A stretch of DNA of 64,000 nucleotides from Ancylobacter polymorphus (GCF_030813495.1 NZ_JAUSUI010000003.1:124001-188000), one strand, 5' to 3'; numbered from the stretch's first letter, positions 8,654 to 17,381 are shown. Translations and numbers: made by a program. Notes: a model not told the origin generated them from the sequence alone.

Positions 8654-9441
8654 CACAGCGTCTCCACATTGCCGTCGACATTGAACGACATGGCCGAGAG
8701 GTTGCGGCCGGCATCCGAAAGCAGGAAGGCGACCGAGGAGGCCACATCTTCCATCGTCACCATGCGGCGCAGCGAGATCTTGTCGAGATAGCGCGCCTCC
8801 ATGTCCTCATAGCTCACACCCACCTGCGCGGCGCGGTCGCGGATCACCCCTTCCATGCGCGGGCCGGCGACGATGCCGGGCAGGATGGCGTTGACGCGGA
8901 TATTGTGCGGCCCCAGCTCCTTGGCCAGCGACTGGGTAAGGCCGATCACCCCCCATTTCGCCGCCGCGTAAGGCGTGCGGTAGGCATAGCCGTGGCGGCC
9001 CGCCGCCGAGGACATGTTGATCACCGCGCCGCCGCCCGCCCGCTTGATGTGCGGCACCGCCTGCCGGGCGCAGAGGAACTGGCCGGTAAGGCCGATATCG
9101 AGGCAGCGCCGCCACTCGGCGGGGGCGATGTCCTCCACCGCGCCGGTCGGGCCGGCGATACCGGCATTGTTGATCAGCGCGTCGAGCCCGCCCAGCGCGC
9201 CGAGGGCCGCGGCGAAGAACGCCTCCACCTGCCCCTCATCCGACACGTCGGCCTTCATCACCATGGTGCCCGGCAGTTCGGACGCGGCGGCGGCCAGCGC
9301 GTCGTCGGCCACGTCGCACAAAGCGAGGCGGCAGCCCTGCGCGTGCAGCAGCCGGGCGATGGCGAGGCCGATGCCGCCGGCGCCGGCGGTAACGACGACG
9401 CGCTGCCCTTCGAGGCCGCCGGCAAAAGATGTGGGGGACAT
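8653..9441 (-). CDS. SDR family NAD(P)-dependent oxidoreductase
   Basis: A 262-aa classical short-chain dehydrogenase. It has the TAGAGGIG cofactor motif (residues 18-25), NNAG (91-94) and the catalytic set Ser 145, Tyr 158, Lys 162 (YxxxK). It lies directly behind the permease gene, with 3 nt between the permease stop and its start on the minus strand, and overlaps the next dehydrogenase by one base. In this operon it is a second candidate for oxidising the hydroxy acid, or it may act on a lactol/sugar form before the lactonase. Confidence 0.85.
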   Translation of the reverse strand: MSPTSFAGGLEGQRVVVTAGAGGIGLAIARLLHAQGCRLALCDVADDALAAAASELPGTMVMKADVSDEGQVEAFFAAALGALGGLDALINNAGIAGPTGAVEDIAPAEWRRCLDIGLTGQFLCARQAVPHIKRAGGGAVINMSSAAGRHGYAYRTPYAAAKWGVIGLTQSLAKELGPHNIRVNAILPGIVAGPRMEGVIRDRAAQVGVSYEDMEARYLDKISLRRMVTMEDVASSVAFLLSDAGRNLSAMSFNVDGNVETL

Positions 9442-9444
9442 GGG

Positions 9445-11550
9445 TCAGTTCCTCTTTTCGCGAAGGGCGATGACGGCGGCGAGCACGACGCCGCCGAACA
9501 GAATGGCGCGGAAGGCATAGGGAAGCGTCGTGCCGGCGAGCAGCGTCTGCAGCGCGGTCAGCAGCAGCGCGCCGCCGACCATGCCGAGGAAATGCCCGCG
9601 CCCGCCGGTGATGAGGGCGCCGCCCACCACCACGATGGCGATGGAGGGCAGCAGATAGTCGTCGCCCATGCCCAGACTCGCCTGGCCGGAAAAGCCGGTG
9701 AGCAGGATGCCGACCAGCGCCGCGCACAGCGCCGAGAGCACATAGACGCCGATCACCACCCGCCCGGTGCGCACACCGGCCAGCCGCGCCGCCTCCATCG
9801 AATTGCCGATGGCATAGACCCGCCGGCCGAAGGCGGTGCGGCCGAGCAGCAGCGTGCCGCCGACGACGAACAGCGCCAGAAGCACGAGCACGGGGGTGAT
9901 GCCGGCGATCTTGCCGGTCATCAGCCAGCGCAAAGCGGGCGAGGCGAAGCCCGCCGGCGTGCCGCCGGAATAGAGCAGAGCGAGACCTTGCAGGATGCCG
10001 TTCGCCGCCAGCGTCACCACGATGGGCGACAGGCCGAGCGCCACCACGCCAAGCCCGTTGAGCAGGCCGATCAGCGCCGCGACGGCGAAGACCACGGGCA
10101 GGGCGTAGAGCAGGGCGGCGTCCGAGCCCTGCACCAGCCCGGCCAGCAATATGCCGGAAAGGCCGATGGTCCAGGGCACGGAAAGGTCGAGCCCGCCGGT
10201 GAGGATCACCGCGCCCTGGCCCAGCGCGAGGATGACGAGGAAGGTGGAAAGCACCAGAAGCGCGTTCCAGAACCCCCAATTGGCCAGCGTGTTGCCAAGC
10301 ACGACCTGCGTCGCGATCAGCACCAGCACGAGGCAGACATAGGCCGGCAGGGCGAAGCGCAGCTCGCGGCCATGGCGCTGCAGGAAGCTCGGTGCCGCGC
10401 TGCGTACCGGCATCGCCGCGCCGGTGACGAAGGCAAGGCGCCGGTCGCCGGCGGGGCGCTGGCTCACATGTGTCCCGGCCCGGCGAGCCGTGAGGCTGCC
10501 CCGCAGCCGCCGCAGCTGGTCGCTGAGCACGGAATCGCGGCTCAGCGAGCCGATCAGCACCGCGGCGAGCAGCACGCCGCCTTCGGCGATGGTGGCGAAA
10601 TAGGCGGAAACGTTCAGCACGAGCAGGATGTTGACCACCACCATCAGCACCAGCGCGCCGAAAATGGTGCCGACCAGCCCGCCCTTGCCGCCGCCGAGCC
10701 TTGTGCCGCCGATCACCACCGCCGCGAACATGGACAGCAGCAGCGAATTACCGACCAGCGGGTCGCCCGAGCCGGTCTGGGCGCTGACGAACACGCCGGA
10801 CAGGCCGTAGAACCCGCCCGCCAGCACATAGGTGGCAAAGCGCACCAGGGTGACGCGGATGCCGGTGGCCATGGCCGAGGCGGGATCGCTGCCAATGGCG
10901 TAGAGCGCGACGCCGAAGCCGGTCTTGCGCAGCCAACTCCAGAACAGGGCGGCGAGGCCGAGCAGCACCAGCGCCATCGGCACCAGCCCTTCCACCGCGT
11001 CGCCCATGTAGAAGCTGCCGAGCGCGGGGGCGATGAAGCCGCCGGGCTGGTCCATCACCAGGAGCGTCGCGCCCTGGACGATGAACATGGTCGAGAGCGT
11101 CACCACGATCGGCTGCAGGCGGACCACGGCGACGAAGAAGCCGTTGACGGCGCCGACCATCATGCCGATGCCGATGCCGGCCAGCGTCCATAGCAGCACG
11201 GAGGCCTCGGCGGCGGCCGGGTCCATGGAACGCGCCAGCACCGCATTGACCAGCGAGATGACCGCGCCGGCCGAGAGGTCGAAGCCGCCGGAAAGCACCA
11301 CCAGCGTCTGCCCCATCGCCGCCAGCGCCAGCGGCGTCGCGCCGGAAATCTGGAACGACACGTCGAAATAGGCGAGCGGCCCGGGGCTGAGCGCATCGAC
11401 CAGCAGGAACAGGCCGAGAAACACCGCGAGCGCCACCAGCGGCGCGCGGTTGCGGCCGAGCCAGCGGCGCGGGGCGGACGGCGCATCGGCCGATGCGCGC
11501 GGCCGGGCGCGCGGGGTGGCGGTGGCGGGAGTGGCGAGGTCGAGGCTCAT
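9445..11550 (-). CDS. Double-length CUT2-family ABC permease (two RbsC-like domains fused)
   Basis: A 701-aa membrane protein made of two tandem RbsC-like permease domains, each normally about 320-340 aa and encoded separately. The first (about residues 30-345) carries QTLVVLSGGFDLSAGAV. The second (about 385-701) carries GQGAVILTGGLDLSVPWT. Both repeat the VVIGGxxLxGGxGxxxGxxxGA region of sugar permeases. A hydrophilic linker of about 40 residues (after SLSRDSVLSDQLRRLRGSL) joins them. The gene overlaps the ATPase stop by 4 nt. It therefore supplies a covalent permease heterodimer for the ribose-type importer in this operon. Confidence 0.88.
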   Translation of the reverse strand: MSLDLATPATATPRARPRASADAPSAPRRWLGRNRAPLVALAVFLGLFLLVDALSPGPLAYFDVSFQISGATPLALAAMGQTLVVLSGGFDLSAGAVISLVNAVLARSMDPAAAEASVLLWTLAGIGIGMMVGAVNGFFVAVVRLQPIVVTLSTMFIVQGATLLVMDQPGGFIAPALGSFYMGDAVEGLVPMALVLLGLAALFWSWLRKTGFGVALYAIGSDPASAMATGIRVTLVRFATYVLAGGFYGLSGVFVSAQTGSGDPLVGNSLLLSMFAAVVIGGTRLGGGKGGLVGTIFGALVLMVVVNILLVLNVSAYFATIAEGGVLLAAVLIGSLSRDSVLSDQLRRLRGSLTARRAGTHVSQRPAGDRRLAFVTGAAMPVRSAAPSFLQRHGRELRFALPAYVCLVLVLIATQVVLGNTLANWGFWNALLVLSTFLVILALGQGAVILTGGLDLSVPWTIGLSGILLAGLVQGSDAALLYALPVVFAVAALIGLLNGLGVVALGLSPIVVTLAANGILQGLALLYSGGTPAGFASPALRWLMTGKIAGITPVLVLLALFVVGGTLLLGRTAFGRRVYAIGNSMEAARLAGVRTGRVVIGVYVLSALCAALVGILLTGFSGQASLGMGDDYLLPSIAIVVVGGALITGGRGHFLGMVGGALLLTALQTLLAGTTLPYAFRAILFGGVVLAAVIALREKRN

Positions 11551-13097
11551 GCGGCGGCTCCGTCGGTGAGACGGGTGGCGCCATGGCCGAGCACGGCACG
11601 CATGACCGTCCGCTCGTCCAGCGCGTCCAGTTCCAGCCGCGCCGTGACGCGGCCCTCATAGAGAACGATGGCGCGGTCGCTGAGATGGACGAGCTCGGGG
11701 ATTTCGGTGGAGTGGAACAGCACGGCCCCGCCGGCATCGGCGAAGGCGCGGATCAGTTCGTAAAGCTGGTGCTTGGTGCCGACATCGATGCCGCGCGTGG
11801 GGTCGAACAGCAGCAGGATGCGGCTCTGCGCCACCAGCCATTTGGCGACGGCGATCTTCTGCTGGTTGCCGCCGGAAAAGGCGCCGGCGGCCTTGAAGGC
11901 GGCAACCGCCGCGACATCCACCGCCGCGAAGACGCGGTCGGTGGCGGCGCGTTCCGAGGCGCGGTCGATGAGACCGTGGCGGCAGAAGCTGTCGATCACC
12001 GGCAGGCTGGCATTGGTGGTGCCGTCGAGATTGAGAAACAGCCCTTCCGTCTTGCGATCTTCCGGCACGAAGCCGATGCGCAGCGAGGGGTGCAGCGCGT
12101 CCGCCGGGCTGGAGAGATGCACCGGCCGCCCATCGACCCGGAGTTCGCCGCGCCGGATCGGCAGCGCGCCGAAACAGGCGGAAAACAGCTCCTTCTGCCC
12201 CATGCCCTGCAGGCCGGCGACGCCGAGAATCTCGCCCGGCCGCAGCACCAGGTCGACATCGCTGAGCTTGGCGCCGGCGGTGAGGCCGCGCGTCTCCAGC
12301 ACCGGGGCAGGGCGGTCGGCCACCGGCACGGCGCGGCGCGGCGGAAAGGTCTGGTCGAGCGAGCGGCCGATGATCATTTCCACCACTTGCGCGTCGGTGA
12401 AGTCGGCCACCGCGCCGCTGGCCACCCGCCGGCCGTTGCGCAGCACGGTCATGTCGTCGCAGAAGGCACGCACTTCCGGCATGCGGTGGGAGATGAACAG
12501 AACGGTGATGCCGCGTGCCTTCGCGTCGGCGATCAGCGCGCCGAGCCATTCCACATCGCTTCCTGCCAGCGCCGAAGTCGGCTCGTCCAGCAGCAGCAGG
12601 CGCGGCTGGCGGTAGAGGGCGCGGGCGATCTCGATCTTCTGGCGCAGGGCCAGGTCGAGCCGACCGACCTCGGCGTGGAGATCCACGGCGAGGCCGAGCC
12701 GGGCAAAATGCGCGGCGACGTCCTCGGCCACCTGCTTGCGTCGCAGCGTGCCGAGAAAACTCATCGGTGCGGCGGGGATCAGCATATTGTCGAGCACGCT
12801 GAGGTCGCGCACCAGGGTCAGTTCCTGGAAGGCGGTGCGGATGCCGGCATGGTGGGCGTCGCGCGGGGACCGCAGCCGCACCTCCCGCCCGTCAATGGCA
12901 ATGGTGCCCTCATCCGGCTCGATGAGGCCGGAGAGCAGCTTCATCGTGGTGGATTTGCCCGCGCCGTTCTCGCCGAGCAGGGCGTGCACCGTACCGGCGC
13001 GGACCGTGAAGCTGACATCGCTGACCGCCCGGGTCGCGCCGAACGCCTTCGACACGCCGGCGAGCGCGACGGCGGGCGGGGTCTCTTGAGGGGACAT
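11547..13097 (-). CDS. Sugar ABC transporter ATP-binding protein, RbsA-like
   Basis: A 516-aa tandem ATPase of the CUT2 (RbsA/XylG/MglA) class. The first half has Walker A GENGAGKST and Walker B LLLLDEPTSAL, but its signature is degenerate (LDLALRQKIEIARAL). The second half has a degenerate P-loop (GLQGMGQKEL) and FSGGNQQKIAVAKWL with LLFDPTRGIDVG, as is normal for the family. I chose the ATG at 13097 because GGAGAG lies 6 nt upstream; an ATG at 13103 is less well spaced. It is translationally coupled to the fused permease (ATGA). Confidence 0.9.
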   Translation of the reverse strand: MSPQETPPAVALAGVSKAFGATRAVSDVSFTVRAGTVHALLGENGAGKSTTMKLLSGLIEPDEGTIAIDGREVRLRSPRDAHHAGIRTAFQELTLVRDLSVLDNMLIPAAPMSFLGTLRRKQVAEDVAAHFARLGLAVDLHAEVGRLDLALRQKIEIARALYRQPRLLLLDEPTSALAGSDVEWLGALIADAKARGITVLFISHRMPEVRAFCDDMTVLRNGRRVASGAVADFTDAQVVEMIIGRSLDQTFPPRRAVPVADRPAPVLETRGLTAGAKLSDVDLVLRPGEILGVAGLQGMGQKELFSACFGALPIRRGELRVDGRPVHLSSPADALHPSLRIGFVPEDRKTEGLFLNLDGTTNASLPVIDSFCRHGLIDRASERAATDRVFAAVDVAAVAAFKAAGAFSGGNQQKIAVAKWLVAQSRILLLFDPTRGIDVGTKHQLYELIRAFADAGGAVLFHSTEIPELVHLSDRAIVLYEGRVTARLELDALDERTVMRAVLGHGATRLTDGAAA

Positions 13098-13126
13098 GGC
13101 CATCTCTCCGTTGGCGCGCGAGAGGG

Positions 13127-13189
13127 GGCGCCGGCAGCCGCCGGCGCCGCGAGCGGCCCGCAAGGGAGCGCGCCGGGAGGGCGCGCTCC
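13127..13189 (-). other. Two strong intercistronic hairpins behind the binding-protein gene
   Basis: Two perfect stem-loops lie between the binding-protein stop and the ATPase start. GGAGCGCGCC (13165-13174) pairs with GGCGCGCTCC (13180-13189). GGCGCCGGC (13127-13135) pairs with GCCGGCGCC (13140-13148). Such hairpins commonly protect the upstream binding-protein mRNA and lower downstream expression, which would give excess periplasmic protein over membrane components. The position fits that role; no U-tract is present. Confidence 0.6.
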
Positions 13190-13203
13190 GCCGGGGGCGG
13201 GTC

Positions 13204-14319
13204 TCAGTTCTCGGGCTGGCCGACGAGGGCGGCGTTCAGGCCGACTTCCGGCGTCTTCTCGGAGAAGATCGAGGCAAACCAGCCGGGATTGGGGATGATG
13301 GACGGCTTGAACACGTTGCAGCCGGCCTTCATCTCGTCCCAGCTGCCGGTCTCGCAGAGCTTGACCGTCTCATTGGTGACGATGGGCAGCGGCAGGGTGA
13401 CGTTGTGCGGCACGTCCTTGCCGTCGAGCAGTTCCGCCGCCAGCTTCAGCGCATAGGCGCCGGAATAGGGGGGCGACGCATAGGAGATGCGCGGCGCGCC
13501 GAGCGGCTTGTAGGCGCCGTCGGCACCTTCCACCTCGGTGCCGGCCTTCAGCATCTGGATGCGCCCGCCATTGGAGCCTTCGCCCGCGCAGGGCTTGAGC
13601 TGCTCGGCCGTGCGGCCGGCTTCCAGCTGCATCGCATTGGCGGTGTAGCAGCCGACCTGCATCCACAGCCCGTCAATGTCGTTCCAGTTGCGGGTGGCGA
13701 GCAGCTTGGAAAGCTCGGTGCGCGCCACTGCCTGGCTCCACATGCCGACCGCCTCGCCGACGATCTTGATGCCGGGATGCTTGGCGAAGACTTCCTTCGC
13801 CGCATTGGTGCGCCCGCTATCCACCGAGGTGCCGGGCACGCCGGTAACGAGGACGATATTGCCCTTGCCGCCCAGCTTCTCCACCAGCCATTCCGCCGTG
13901 CGCCGGCCGGCTTCCGCCTGGTCGATGGTGACGTTGTAGGCGCAGGGCTCGGTGATCACGGAGTCATAGGCGACGATCTTCACGCCCTTGGCGCAGGCGC
14001 TCTTCACCACCTGGTTCAGCGCGGTGGGCGAGATCGGATAGACCACGATCGCCTTGGCGCCGGCCTGCACCATGGCGTTGATCTGCTGGATCTGGCGCTG
14101 GGCATTGGGCCCGGCGACCTGGACTTCCAGATCGATCTTGTCGCGCAGCGTCTTCGAGGCGGCCATGGCTTTGACCATGTTGGCGGCCTCGGCCTGCCAG
14201 TCATTGCCGATATAGCTCATGGACAGGAAAACCTTCTGCTTTTCCTGTGCCATGGCGGGGGTCACGGCACCGGCGAGCGCGCACAGCGCCGCCAGCCCGA
14301 TACGGGCTGTCATCCTCAT
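13204..14319 (-). CDS. Sugar-type ABC transporter periplasmic binding protein
   Basis: A 371-aa ribose-class (Peripla_BP_4 type) binding protein. A signal peptide (MRMTARIGLAALCALAGAVT, cleavage after AMA) is followed by VFLSMSYIGNDWQAEAANMVKAM, the typical first strand and helix. QIQQINAMVQAGAKAIVVYP and the later VTGVPGTS segment also match. The start at 14319 is supported by GGGAGGA 6 nt upstream. It is the first gene of a seven-gene operon and is divergent from a GntR regulator. It is a relative of the binding protein at 29290 (the same PC-N ligand-region pattern in the middle), so the substrates may be chemically related sugar acids. Confidence 0.88.
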   Translation of the reverse strand: MRMTARIGLAALCALAGAVTPAMAQEKQKVFLSMSYIGNDWQAEAANMVKAMAASKTLRDKIDLEVQVAGPNAQRQIQQINAMVQAGAKAIVVYPISPTALNQVVKSACAKGVKIVAYDSVITEPCAYNVTIDQAEAGRRTAEWLVEKLGGKGNIVLVTGVPGTSVDSGRTNAAKEVFAKHPGIKIVGEAVGMWSQAVARTELSKLLATRNWNDIDGLWMQVGCYTANAMQLEAGRTAEQLKPCAGEGSNGGRIQMLKAGTEVEGADGAYKPLGAPRISYASPPYSGAYALKLAAELLDGKDVPHNVTLPLPIVTNETVKLCETGSWDEMKAGCNVFKPSIIPNPGWFASIFSEKTPEVGLNAALVGQPEN

Positions 14320-14359
14320 TCGTCGTCCTCCCAAGCGCGGCACATCTGTCGTGTGCCGT

Positions 14360-14391
14360 CGGTTTTGATATTAGATCAAAAATCAAAACCG
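14360..14391. promoter_or_regulatory. Palindromic operator candidate between binding-protein operon and gntR
   Basis: The divergent intergenic region holds a perfect 10-bp inverted repeat CGGTTTTGAT (14360-14369)/ATCAAAACCG (14382-14391). Nested inside is a tighter one, TTTTGAT-N5-ATCAAAA (14363-14381), so there are three half-sites in all. This is the expected place for the product of the GntR gene at 14450 to bind, controlling both directions. Confidence 0.6.
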
Positions 14392-14449
14392 TCTTCAAGT
14401 CCCTCGCGCGCTGGGCTATGCTGAGGCCATCCGCAGCCGGGAGTCGCTG

Positions 14450-15178
14450 ATGTCCGATCTACGCGAACAGGTCGTTCCGCTTCACAAGCAGACGTTGCAG
14501 GAAGGCGTGTTCCGCCGGCTGTGCGAACTCATCCTCGAAGGGGGGATCGCGCCGGGCCAGTCGATCACCGTGGCGCATCTGGCCGAGGCGTTCGGCGTCA
14601 GCCCGATGCCGGTGCGCGAGGCGCTGACCAAGCTCACCGGCGCGGGGGTGCTCACCGTGGTCTCGGGGCGCACCATCGGCATCCCGAAGCTGACATCAGC
14701 GCGGTTGGAAGATTTGCGGCGGGTGCGGCTGGAAGTGGAGACCACCGCGGTGCGCTGGGCCACCGAGCGGCAGGACGGCACGCTGATCGCGGCGTTGACG
14801 CGGGCGTTCCAACGTCTGGAGGAAGCCGAGAAGAACGCGGACGCCAAGCACTATATCGGCGCCAATTACGACTTCCACTTCCACATCTATCGTCACGCGG
14901 GATCGCCGATCCTGCTGACCATCATCGAAAATCTCTGGCTGCAGATCAGCCCTTATTTTCATCTGCTGCGCGGTTCGGGCAATTTCCGCATCTCGAACCA
15001 TCAGCACCGGGCGATCTTCGACGCCGTGAGCGCCCGCGATCCCGAAAGGGCGGCGCGGGCGCTGGCCGCCGATATTGACGGCGCCTATGAGGTGCTCGCC
15101 GCGCTCATCGGTTCGGGCGCGGGAGAGGGCAAGATCAAGAGCAAGGCCCCCGCCCGCGTGCTGTCCTCCGCCCCTTGA
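14450..15178 (+). CDS. GntR family transcriptional regulator, FCD/FadR subfamily
   Basis: A 242-aa regulator. The N-terminal winged helix (residues 12-78) includes the family signature VAHLAEAFGVSPMPVREALTKL. The C-terminal all-alpha FCD domain (about 85-225) keeps the metal/ligand residues (D and H in YDFHFHIYRHAG, then ISNHQHRAIFDAV). It is divergent from the 14319-5808 catabolic operon with a 130-nt spacer containing a strong palindrome, so it most likely represses or activates that operon in response to the imported acid or an intermediate. Confidence 0.88.
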   Translation: MSDLREQVVPLHKQTLQEGVFRRLCELILEGGIAPGQSITVAHLAEAFGVSPMPVREALTKLTGAGVLTVVSGRTIGIPKLTSARLEDLRRVRLEVETTAVRWATERQDGTLIAALTRAFQRLEEAEKNADAKHYIGANYDFHFHIYRHAGSPILLTIIENLWLQISPYFHLLRGSGNFRISNHQHRAIFDAVSARDPERAARALAADIDGAYEVLAALIGSGAGEGKIKSKAPARVLSSAP

Positions 15179-15199
15179 GCGGGCGTCGCTGGCGGGGCT

Positions 15200-15502
15200 T
15201 TAGTGGCCGAGCGACCAGCGCCGCTCGATCGGGGCCGGCTTGTTCTTGCGCGTGCCGCAGAGCGAGCAGCCGCAGCCGGCGAGATGTTCGCGCTTCACCA
15301 CCTTCGGCTCGGAGGCGGTGCCTTCGGAGCGGGCCAGCGCCTTGCGCAGCGTGCCGTTCATCGTGCTGAGCCGGGGCATCGCCATGGCGCGCGGCGCCGT
15401 GCCGCTGCATTCCGGGCAGCAGGCCGGCTGGTCCGCCTCGCTCATCGCGCTCCAGCCCTCGAACGGCCCGCAATCGTCGCAGGCATAGGAATAGAGGGGC
15501 AT
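15200..15502 (-). CDS. fmdB: FmdB family zinc-ribbon protein
   Basis: A 100-aa small zinc-ribbon protein. It opens with MPLYSYACDDCG, the FmdB hallmark, and continues with CCPECSG, giving a CxxC...CxxC ribbon (Cys 8, 11 and a second pair near 33-37). A further CGCSLCG cluster sits near the C-terminus. The start at 15502 is favoured over a longer frame because GGAGGA lies 7 nt upstream. In the classical formamidase cluster, fmdB is a proposed regulator. Here it is the third gene after fmdA and the AmiS/UreI channel, the same association. Confidence 0.85.
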   Translation of the reverse strand: MPLYSYACDDCGPFEGWSAMSEADQPACCPECSGTAPRAMAMPRLSTMNGTLRKALARSEGTASEPKVVKREHLAGCGCSLCGTRKNKPAPIERRWSLGH

Positions 15503-15578
15503 CGTTGAATCCTCCATGAAAGGGAACGGATGGCCCGTGGGCCATCCGGGAGAGCTAAGGGCCGTGGCCCGTGCGCGA

Positions 15579-16097
15579 TCAGGGGTTCAGCCAGCCCTGC
15601 AGCAGCGACACGCCGGGCACCCAGCCGGTGACGATGCCGATGAGCACGGTGAAGGCGCCGGTGAAGCGCAGGATCGGTTGCTTCATGGTGAGCAGCAGGA
15701 AGTAGCAGAACCACAGCAGCGCCCAGCCGACCCAGTTCCAGCCCATCCAGAGGCTGATGGAACTGTCCGCCCCGCGCAGCGACTGGATCGCCACCGGCAC
15801 GACGGTGATGGCGACGAACAGGCTGAACCAGCCGAGCCCGCGCCCGTCCACCTTGGTGACGCGGTTATAGGCCACCCAGAAATAGGTGGCGGTGAACAGC
15901 AGGGTGAGCGCCGCCCCCTTGATGGAGCCGGCATCCGCTTCCGGGTTGAACGCCCAGAACAGCGAGATGGCGAGCGTCACCACACCGGAGACGACGTTCA
16001 CCACGATGATTTCGCGGTCCTCGATCTTTCCCAGCAGCCACAGGCCATTGAGCACGAGGACGGCGCCGACATAGAGCAGGCCAAGTCCGAGCAGCAT
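15579..16097 (-). CDS. AmiS/UreI family amide/urea channel
   Basis: A 172-aa integral membrane protein with about six hydrophobic segments, beginning MLLGLGLLYVGAVLVLNGLWLLG as in AmiS/UreI proteins. Conserved TYFWVAYNR and the LGWFSLFVAI region follow. These proteins let short amides or urea cross the inner membrane. It lies 57 nt downstream of the formamidase gene, which fits uptake of formamide or acetamide for hydrolysis to ammonium. Confidence 0.88.
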   Translation of the reverse strand: MLLGLGLLYVGAVLVLNGLWLLGKIEDREIIVVNVVSGVVTLAISLFWAFNPEADAGSIKGAALTLLFTATYFWVAYNRVTKVDGRGLGWFSLFVAITVVPVAIQSLRGADSSISLWMGWNWVGWALLWFCYFLLLTMKQPILRFTGAFTVLIGIVTGWVPGVSLLQGWLNP

Positions 16098-16154
16098 GAT
16101 GGATCTCCTCGGCCCCGGCCGGCAGGCCGACCGGGGCGCTCTGTGCCGGAGGGG

Positions 16155-17381
16155 TCAGCTGGCGCGGGCGACATCGACGCCCGACACCTGCTTTGTGGGC
16201 CCGGTGGAGTTGGGGTTGATGTCGAATTCGAAGATCTTGGTGGGGATCGCCACCGTGGCGCAGACATTGGGAATGTCGACGATGCCGGCGATGCGCCCTT
16301 CCACCGGCGCGGTGCCGAGGATGGAGTAGGCCTGTTCGCCGGAATAGCCGAACTTCTTGAGATATTCGATGGCGTTGAGGCAGGCGCGGCGATAGGCGAC
16401 ATGCGCGTCGAGATAATATTGCTCGCCCGTGTGCTCATCCACCGAGATGCCCTCGAAGATGAGGTAGTCATCGAAATGCGGGTCGATCGGGCTCGGCTTG
16501 AAGATCGGGTTCACCACACCGTATTTCGCCATGCCGCCCTTGATCAGGCCGACGCCGATGTCGATCCAGCCCGCCATTTCGATGGCGCCGCAGAAGGTGA
16601 TCTCGCCATCGCCCTGGGAGAAGTGGATGTCGCCCATGGAAAGGCCGCCGCCCTTCACATAGACCGGGAAGTAGCAGCGCGAGCCGCGCGACAGGTTCTT
16701 GATGTCGCAATTGCCGCCATGCTCGCGCGGCGGCACCGTGCGCCAGCCTTCCGCCGCCGCCTTGTCGCGCGCCGCGCCGGTCATCTGGCCCATCAGCGCG
16801 GTGTCGGAGAAGGGCAGGCAGGCCAGCGGCGGCACCCGGTTGGGATCGGTGGCGACCAGCGCCGCCTCGCGCCGGTTGGCTTCCGCCAGCAGCTTGTGGT
16901 CGGGCAGGCAGCCGATCAGGCCGGGATGGACGAGGCCGGGATAGCGCACCTTCGGGATGTGGCGCGAGGTGGTGTAGATGCCGTGGAAATCCCAGCAGGA
17001 TTTCACCGCGTCGGGATAGTGCTCGGTCAGGAAGCCGCCGCCATTGTTCTTGTCGAACAGGCCGTTGAAGCCCCATTCCGAGCCCTCGATCGGCCCGATA
17101 TCGAGAATGTCGACCACCATCAGGTCGCCGGGCTCGGCGCCCTCGACGCCGAACGGGCCGCTGAGATAGTGCACCTTGGTCAGGTTCACGTCGCGCACGT
17201 CATTGGCGCTGTCATTGTTGCCGATCTGGCCGCCGGTCCAGTCGTAGCACTCGACGCGGAATTCATCGCCCGGCTTGAACGTCTCGACCATCGGCAGGTC
17301 GGGGTGCCAGCGGTTGTGGGTCTTGATCGCCTGGTCTTCCGGCGCCTTGTTGAGATCGATCTTGAAGACGGTCTTGGCCAT
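16155..17381 (-). CDS. fmdA: Formamidase/acetamidase
   Basis: A 408-aa FmdA_AmdA family amidohydrolase, releasing ammonia from formamide or short amides; its length is that of characterised formamidases. Visible motifs include FDKNNGGGFLTEHYPDA, HGGNCDIKNLSRGSR (residues near 225-240, a metal- and active-site region) and GGGLSMGDIHFSQGDGE. The start at 17381 has GGAGGA 6 nt upstream; a longer upstream frame has no homology features. It is the first gene of fmdA-amiS-fmdB and divergent from a response regulator, so it is probably induced by that two-component system. Confidence 0.92.
   Translation of the reverse strand: MAKTVFKIDLNKAPEDQAIKTHNRWHPDLPMVETFKPGDEFRVECYDWTGGQIGNNDSANDVRDVNLTKVHYLSGPFGVEGAEPGDLMVVDILDIGPIEGSEWGFNGLFDKNNGGGFLTEHYPDAVKSCWDFHGIYTTSRHIPKVRYPGLVHPGLIGCLPDHKLLAEANRREAALVATDPNRVPPLACLPFSDTALMGQMTGAARDKAAAEGWRTVPPREHGGNCDIKNLSRGSRCYFPVYVKGGGLSMGDIHFSQGDGEITFCGAIEMAGWIDIGVGLIKGGMAKYGVVNPIFKPSPIDPHFDDYLIFEGISVDEHTGEQYYLDAHVAYRRACLNAIEYLKKFGYSGEQAYSILGTAPVEGRIAGIVDIPNVCATVAIPTKIFEFDINPNSTGPTKQVSGVDVARAS

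Noticed and set aside
8905-11193. Plus-strand open frame of about 762 codons
   Set aside because: Antisense to the SDR and double-permease genes; low-complexity composition without motifs.
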